In this document: one piece after another, positions 59,938 through 64,000 of the stretch
How the letters are laid out: each line of letters begins with the position of its first letter
Numbering within the stretch: position 1 is the first letter of the stretch
Assembly: GCA_963832875.1 (NCBI GenBank)
Contig: CAWHWB010000013.1
Coordinates: 124,001 to 188,000, forward strand
Source: AP-15 sp963832875
Lineage (GTDB): Bacteria; Pseudomonadota; Alphaproteobacteria; ATCC43930; CGMCC-115725
Reading direction: 5' to 3'
Length of the DNA stretch: 64,000 nt
Translations under genes and position numbers: made by a program
Notes under the pieces: generated by a model
Seen by the model: only the letters and a program-made list of their open reading frames with translations
Database searches by the model: none
What the model was told of the DNA's origin: nothing

Positions 59938-61644
59938 ATGACCAAGCCAGTGGGACTGGCAAAACTGTGCGGCGTCGCCGCCGGGTTCCTCGCGCTGACG
60001 GCGGCGTTCATCGCGCCGGCTGCAGCTGACAGCTGCACCAATCTCTCCAGCCTCGTTTTACCGGAGGTGATCTCGATCGCCGCCACCGCGGTCGCGGCGG
60101 GCGGGTTCACGCCCCCCGGCTTGACCGCGCCGGTGGCGGTGGCCTTCTGCCGAGTGCAGATCACCGTGAGCCCGGCAATCAATATCGAGGTGTGGCTGCC
60201 GCCGGCGGCCAACTGGAACCATCGTTTCCAGGCGGAGGGCGGCGGCGGCTACGCCGGGGTCATCTCCTACTCGGCGCTGGCAATGGCAGTGACCGGTGAT
60301 GCCGTGACCGGGCAATTCGCCACCGCTTCGACCGATACAGGGCACCCCGCGACCGGCACAGCCGACGGCCAGGGCGGCGCCAACGGCGCCCAAGCCGGCG
60401 GCGGGTTTGCGCTGAATCCCGCCAACGACACGCTCAACCAGGGGCTGATCACCGATTTTGCCTCGCGTTCGCTGCACGAGATGACGGTAAAAGCTAAAGC
60501 GGTCATTGCGGCCTATTACGGCGAGCCGCAAAAGTACGCTTATTGGGACGGTTGTTCGACGGGTGGACGCCAGGGATGGATAGAAGCGCAGCTTTTCCCC
60601 AACGATTACGACGGAATTCTTGCCGGTTCACCGGCAATCAACTGGGACCGCTTCATCCCGGCCGAGCTTTGGCCGGAGCTCGTCATAAATCTCGACGTCG
60701 GAGCGCCGGTGTCGCAGACCAAGCTCACGGCCGTTACGGCGGCGGCCATCAAAGCCTGCGATGGGCTTGACGGGGTCATCGACGGCGTCATCAACGATCC
60801 GCGTCAATGTCACTTCAATCCGCATGCAATGGTGTGCGGCCAGCCTGGCGCCCCGCCTCCCGGTACCTGCCTCGGAAAAAACGAAGCTGACGCGGTTCAA
60901 CAGATCTGGCGCGGCGCGCGCGGCCCCTATGGTGAATTTCTGTGGTACGGACTCGAGCCGGGGGCATCTTTCGCGGGCCTGGCGAACTCGTCGGCGGCGA
61001 CCCCGCCGGTCGCTCTTCCCTTTACGATCACGCTCGATCATTGGCGACTGTGGATCGAGCAGAACCCGAGCTTTGACTGGTTTACCTTGAACACCGCCAG
61101 CTTCGAACGGGGCTTCCGGGAGTCGCAGGAGAAATTCCACGCCGTGATCGGCACCGACGACCCCAACCTCTCCGGGTTTCGCGCAGATGGCGGGAAGATC
61201 ATCACCTATCACGGTTGGGCGGATCAGCTTATTTTTCCCTTGGGATCGATCGATTACTTCAACCGCGTCGTTGCCGCGAATGGCGGGTTGAAGCGCGTCC
61301 AGGACTTCGAGCGGCTGTTCATGGTGCCCGGCATGAACCATTGCGCCGGCGGCGCCGGCGCGGTCAATTTCGGGCAGTCGGGGGTGGTTCCCGTGTCGCT
61401 CGACCCCGAGCACGACGCGGTGCTCGCGCTGGAGCGATGGGTAGAGGAAGGCGTCGCGCCGAACATGCTGATAGCGACTACGGATCAGCCGGTGGCGCTC
61501 CACGCTGCTGAGAATCCAACCCAGCCCTCGGCTTTCACCCGGCCGCTCTGCCCCTATCCCGAAGAGGCGCAATACAAGGGTACCGGCGACCCCACCAACG
61601 CGGCGAATTTCGTTTGCCGGGACACCGATCAGACCAAGCGTTGA
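59938..61644 (+). CDS. Tannase/feruloyl-esterase family protein
   Basis: 568 residues with signal peptide 1-30. Nucleophile elbow GCSTGGRQG gives Ser207; the neighbouring Cys206 fits the CS-D-HC disulfide pattern. Asp is in ITYHGWADQ and His in MNHCAGG. LCPYPEEAQYKG ends the protein, as in its paralogue at 39.8 kb. It lacks that protein's solenoid domain. It should hydrolyse gallate, ferulate or similar aromatic esters outside the cytoplasm. Substrate inferred from family only. Confidence 0.92.
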   Translation: MTKPVGLAKLCGVAAGFLALTAAFIAPAAADSCTNLSSLVLPEVISIAATAVAAGGFTPPGLTAPVAVAFCRVQITVSPAINIEVWLPPAANWNHRFQAEGGGGYAGVISYSALAMAVTGDAVTGQFATASTDTGHPATGTADGQGGANGAQAGGGFALNPANDTLNQGLITDFASRSLHEMTVKAKAVIAAYYGEPQKYAYWDGCSTGGRQGWIEAQLFPNDYDGILAGSPAINWDRFIPAELWPELVINLDVGAPVSQTKLTAVTAAAIKACDGLDGVIDGVINDPRQCHFNPHAMVCGQPGAPPPGTCLGKNEADAVQQIWRGARGPYGEFLWYGLEPGASFAGLANSSAATPPVALPFTITLDHWRLWIEQNPSFDWFTLNTASFERGFRESQEKFHAVIGTDDPNLSGFRADGGKIITYHGWADQLIFPLGSIDYFNRVVAANGGLKRVQDFERLFMVPGMNHCAGGAGAVNFGQSGVVPVSLDPEHDAVLALERWVEEGVAPNMLIATTDQPVALHAAENPTQPSAFTRPLCPYPEEAQYKGTGDPTNAANFVCRDTDQTKR

Positions 61645-61688
61645 GCCGACACCCCAACTCGACGCGAGCGAGGAACCGTCGATTTGGG

Positions 61689-63236
61689 TTATGTACTGCT
61701 GCCCATCCGGGTCTCGTCGACAAAGTGCTCGGTCGCGGCGTCGATCGCGCGACCCTTGCGGCCTCGCGGCGCGTGGATATAGAGCGCCGCAGCAGCCGGC
61801 GTCGGCGTGGGAGCGCGGGGTGGAGGCAGCGCAATTTCATAGGCTACGGGTGCTGCGTGGTCGGCGAGCAGCAGTTCCGGGCGATAGATCTTGTTCAGCT
61901 GGAACAGGCTCTTGACGAAATTGGTCTGACCGCGCAGCAGCAACCGGGCGACGATGCCGCCGGCGTCCCACAGCTGATGCCAGTCGAGATGCTTGGCGAA
62001 AAGCGCGCGCTGCGTCGTCACCAATTCCTCGTAGAACTCGGCGAGCGGCAGCTTGGTCGGCAGCACTGCGTGCTGGATGTCGAACAGGCGGTAGTCGCGG
62101 GTTTCGAGGCGACGGCCGTCTGTGATCCAGCTTTCGGTGCCGGGATAGGGCGTGTTGACGCTGATATTGATCACGTCCGGCATCTCCAGGCACCATTCGC
62201 GGACGATGCGAAAGCGTTCGTGATCCCAATCGGGATCGGCGATCAGATTGACCGCGACATTGATGCCGAGCGAGCGGGCGAATTCGACCGCCTCGAAATT
62301 GCGGTCGAGCGTGACCCGCTTGCGATATTTCTTGAGCCCCGCCTCGTCGATCGCCTCGAGGCCGAGAAACATGGTCTTAAGCCCGAGCCGCCGCCATAGG
62401 CGAAACGCCTCCTTGTTGCGGAGCAGCACGTCGCCGCGGGTTTCGAGGTAATACCGCTTTTTGATCCCCGCACGGGCGATCGCCTCGCCGACCTCGATGC
62501 CGTGGCGTTCATGGATAAAGGCCACGTCGTCGACGATGAAGATGCCGGGCTCGCGGATCGAGCGCAGATCCTCGACGATCCGATCGGTGCCGACCAGCCG
62601 GTAGCTGCGGCCGTAAAAGGTCCAGGCGCTGCAAAACGAGCAGTCCCACGGGCAGCCGCGCGAGAACTCGATCGAGGCGCAAGGGTCGAGCGTGCCGATG
62701 AAATATTTGCGGCGATGCCGCAGCAGGTCGCGCGCCGGGCGCAGCGCATCGAGCGAATGGACAAAAGCCGGCGGCGGCCCCTCGCCCGAAGCGGTCACGA
62801 CGCCCGGAACCGTGGCCGGATCGCAACCGCCCTCGATCGCGGCAAGTAGCGGCGGCACCGCCGCCTCGCCCTCGCCCTTGACCACACAGTCGATTGCACC
62901 TTCGCCGTGAGCGATCATGGCGCTGGCGGTGAACGACGCGCTATGGCCGCCGACGCACACCAAGACGCTCGGAAAGCGCGCCTTGGTCGCCTTGGCGAGA
63001 TCGACGATCTCGGGAACGTTCGCTAGGTAATTACAAGAAAAAGCGACGACATCCGGCCGCCAGCGCTCGATCGTCCTGAAATAGGCGCGGTGATCTTCGA
63101 TCTGCAGGTCAATGAGCCGCACTCGATGGCCGGCCTGCCGCACCGCGGCAGCGACCAGCTCGAGCCCCAGCGGCTCAAGCCGGAGAAAGACTTTCGTGTA
63201 GAGCAGAGGACCTGGATGAACCCCGAGAAACCGCAT
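61689..63236 (-). CDS. hpnR: Hopanoid C-3 methylase HpnR, copy 1
   Basis: 515-residue B12-binding radical SAM enzyme that methylates hopanoids at C-3. The N-terminal B12-like domain starts RFLGVHPGPLLYTKVFLRLEPLG. The radical SAM cluster is in FSRGCPWDCSFCSAWTFYG (Cys195, 199, 202). NYLANVPEIVDLAKATKAR and HRRKYFIGTLDPCASIEFSRG fit HpnR closely. ATG 63236 is preferred over TTG 63239; GGGGAA is upstream. A second hpnR follows on the same strand upstream, so this is a tandem pair. Confidence 0.93.
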   Translation of the reverse strand: MRFLGVHPGPLLYTKVFLRLEPLGLELVAAAVRQAGHRVRLIDLQIEDHRAYFRTIERWRPDVVAFSCNYLANVPEIVDLAKATKARFPSVLVCVGGHSASFTASAMIAHGEGAIDCVVKGEGEAAVPPLLAAIEGGCDPATVPGVVTASGEGPPPAFVHSLDALRPARDLLRHRRKYFIGTLDPCASIEFSRGCPWDCSFCSAWTFYGRSYRLVGTDRIVEDLRSIREPGIFIVDDVAFIHERHGIEVGEAIARAGIKKRYYLETRGDVLLRNKEAFRLWRRLGLKTMFLGLEAIDEAGLKKYRKRVTLDRNFEAVEFARSLGINVAVNLIADPDWDHERFRIVREWCLEMPDVINISVNTPYPGTESWITDGRRLETRDYRLFDIQHAVLPTKLPLAEFYEELVTTQRALFAKHLDWHQLWDAGGIVARLLLRGQTNFVKSLFQLNKIYRPELLLADHAAPVAYEIALPPPRAPTPTPAAAALYIHAPRGRKGRAIDAATEHFVDETRMGSST

Positions 63237-63357
63237 CAAACATTCCCCGATGGCCGTGACCGCGCGGTATCATAGAAGGGTGCTGCGGCAGGAAGGCAAG
63301 CCGATCGCGCGCCGCGGCGCGCGACAAGCCGCCGCCGACCAAGCGTTCTTCCGCGGA

Positions 63358-64000
63358 TCAGGGCGTGCTGCCGACCCGGGTCTCCTCGACGAAATTCTCG
63401 GTCGCATTATCGATCGCGCGCGCTTTGCGGCCGCGCGGAGGGTGAATGTAAAGCGCGTTTTGGCGACGTTCTCGACCCAGGGTCGCCGGTATTTCGTAGG
63501 CTACCGGGGCCGCATGATCGGCGAGCAGCAGTTCCGGTCGATAGACCTTGTCGAGCATGTAAAGGCTTTTCAAAAAATTGGGGTTGCCGCGCAGCAGTTG
63601 GCGAGCGACCACGCCGGCCGTCGCGTAGACTGCGCGCCAACTGGCGAATTTGCGGTAGAACGCCCGCTGCGTCGTCACCAGCTCTTCGTAGAACTCGGCG
63701 AGCGGCAGGCGAGTCGGCAGCACCGAATGCGCGATGTCGTAGAGCCGGTAATCGCGGGTGGTCAGCGCCCGCTCCTCCGTCAGCCAGCTTTCGGTGCCGG
63801 GATAGGGGGTGTTGACGCTCAGATTGACCACCTCCGGCGCTTCGAGACCCCATTCGCGCACGATGCGAAAGCGCTCGTGGTCCCAATCGGGATCGGCGAT
63901 CAGGTTGATCGCCACGATCAGACCTAGCGAACGGGCGAATTCGAGCGCCTCGAAATTGCGGTCCAGCGACATCCGCTTGCGGTATCTGGTCAGCGCCTCC
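63358..64000 (-). CDS. hpnR: Hopanoid C-3 methylase HpnR, copy 2 (partial, cut by right edge)
   Basis: Only about 214 C-terminal codons are in the window; the frame continues through the edge. YRKRMSLDRNFEALEFARSLG, NLIADPDWDHERFRIVREW, SVNTPYPGTESW and LLADHAAPVAYEI match copy 1 region by region, yet many positions differ. The radical SAM cysteines lie outside the window. It is transcribed in the same direction as copy 1, 121 bases upstream of it. Confidence 0.9.
   Translation of the reverse strand, partial: EALTRYRKRMSLDRNFEALEFARSLGLIVAINLIADPDWDHERFRIVREWGLEAPEVVNLSVNTPYPGTESWLTEERALTTRDYRLYDIAHSVLPTRLPLAEFYEELVTTQRAFYRKFASWRAVYATAGVVARQLLRGNPNFLKSLYMLDKVYRPELLLADHAAPVAYEIPATLGRERRQNALYIHPPRGRKARAIDNATENFVEETRVGSTP

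Noticed and set aside
58232..59941. 569-codon plus-strand frame opposite the HyuA/DUF917 genes
   Set aside because: Low-complexity shadow rich in His/Arg/Asp; the sense genes match known families along their full length.
1..64000. tRNA, rRNA, CRISPR array, prophage or intact IS element
   Set aside because: No cloverleaf with a T-loop, no regularly spaced repeats and no transposase, integrase or phage structural gene was found on reading.

Overview
The window is GC-rich chromosomal DNA with the gene content and gene order of an alphaproteobacterium. Evidence includes mtaB-ftsY overlap, a three-part proton-translocating transhydrogenase (pntB, pntA2, pntA1), a short lone-kinase-domain HprK, and the ChvI/ChvG-HprK-RapZ-EIIA-HPr-EI nitrogen-PTS block with pckA nearby. 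Hopanoid genes (hpnN, two tandem hpnR) suggest a hopanoid-producing, probably Rhodospirillales/Acetobacterales-like soil or plant-associated bacterium; this taxonomic placement is inference. No rRNA, tRNA, CRISPR array, intact insertion sequence or prophage was seen.

Layout. 0-5 kb: 3' end of mtaB, ftsY and the divergent pnt operon. 5-11.5 kb: an ECF sigma/anti-sigma pair, a two-component system, and an aconitase gene interrupted by about a dozen single-base indels. 11.5-16.5 kb: a small lipoprotein and a tightly coupled type III polyketide operon (PKS, isoprenylcysteine-type methyltransferase, DHA2 exporter, cytochrome P450). 16.7-19.7 kb: HNH protein, alpha/beta hydrolase, GT4 glycosyltransferase, inverted-repeat element and a small beta-rich protein. 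19.9-22.1 kb: cobalt-type nitrile hydratase operon and a divergent cupin. 22.2-28.6 kb: nitrogen-PTS and ChvG/ChvI, with several frameshifts. 28.7-35.5 kb: toxin-antitoxin remnant, HugZ-like protein, pckA, dctA remnant, a glycine-zipper protein with its own promoter and terminator hairpin, a haloacetate-dehalogenase-like enzyme and small unknowns. 35.5-38 kb: tartrate/D-malate dehydrogenase-like enzyme, SnoaL-like secreted protein, PhzF-like isomerase. 38.3-43.6 kb: NHL-repeat protein, tannase-family esterase with an extra beta-solenoid domain, HupE/UreJ-like membrane protein. 43.7-47.4 kb: YihY, pdxH, CDF transporter and SDR on the minus strand. 47.5-51.4 kb: fabI, aroC, sppA. 51.4-56.2 kb: DUF6134-like protein, hpnN, acyltransferase 3. 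56.2-59.7 kb: DUF917/HyuA-like/HSL-esterase operon. 59.9-64 kb: second tannase-family esterase and tandem hpnR genes, the second running off the right edge.

How genes work together. The PTS proteins form a phosphorelay from PEP through EI and HPr to EIIA, with HprK and RapZ and the ChvG/ChvI sensor system as regulators; pckA makes PEP. The PKS operon probably makes, methylates, oxidises and exports an alkylresorcinol- or alkylpyrone-like lipid. HpnN and HpnR belong to hopanoid transport and C-3 methylation. Two tannase-family esterases, an NHL protein, TtuC-like dehydrogenase, nitrile hydratase and several hydrolases point to use of plant-derived esters, hydroxy acids and nitriles.

Caution on sequence quality. 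Conserved genes at 8.1-11.1 kb and 22.6-27.6 kb carry many single-base frameshifts, nearly all insertions, while every reading-frame segment stays well conserved. I read these as probable uncorrected sequencing errors rather than decay.
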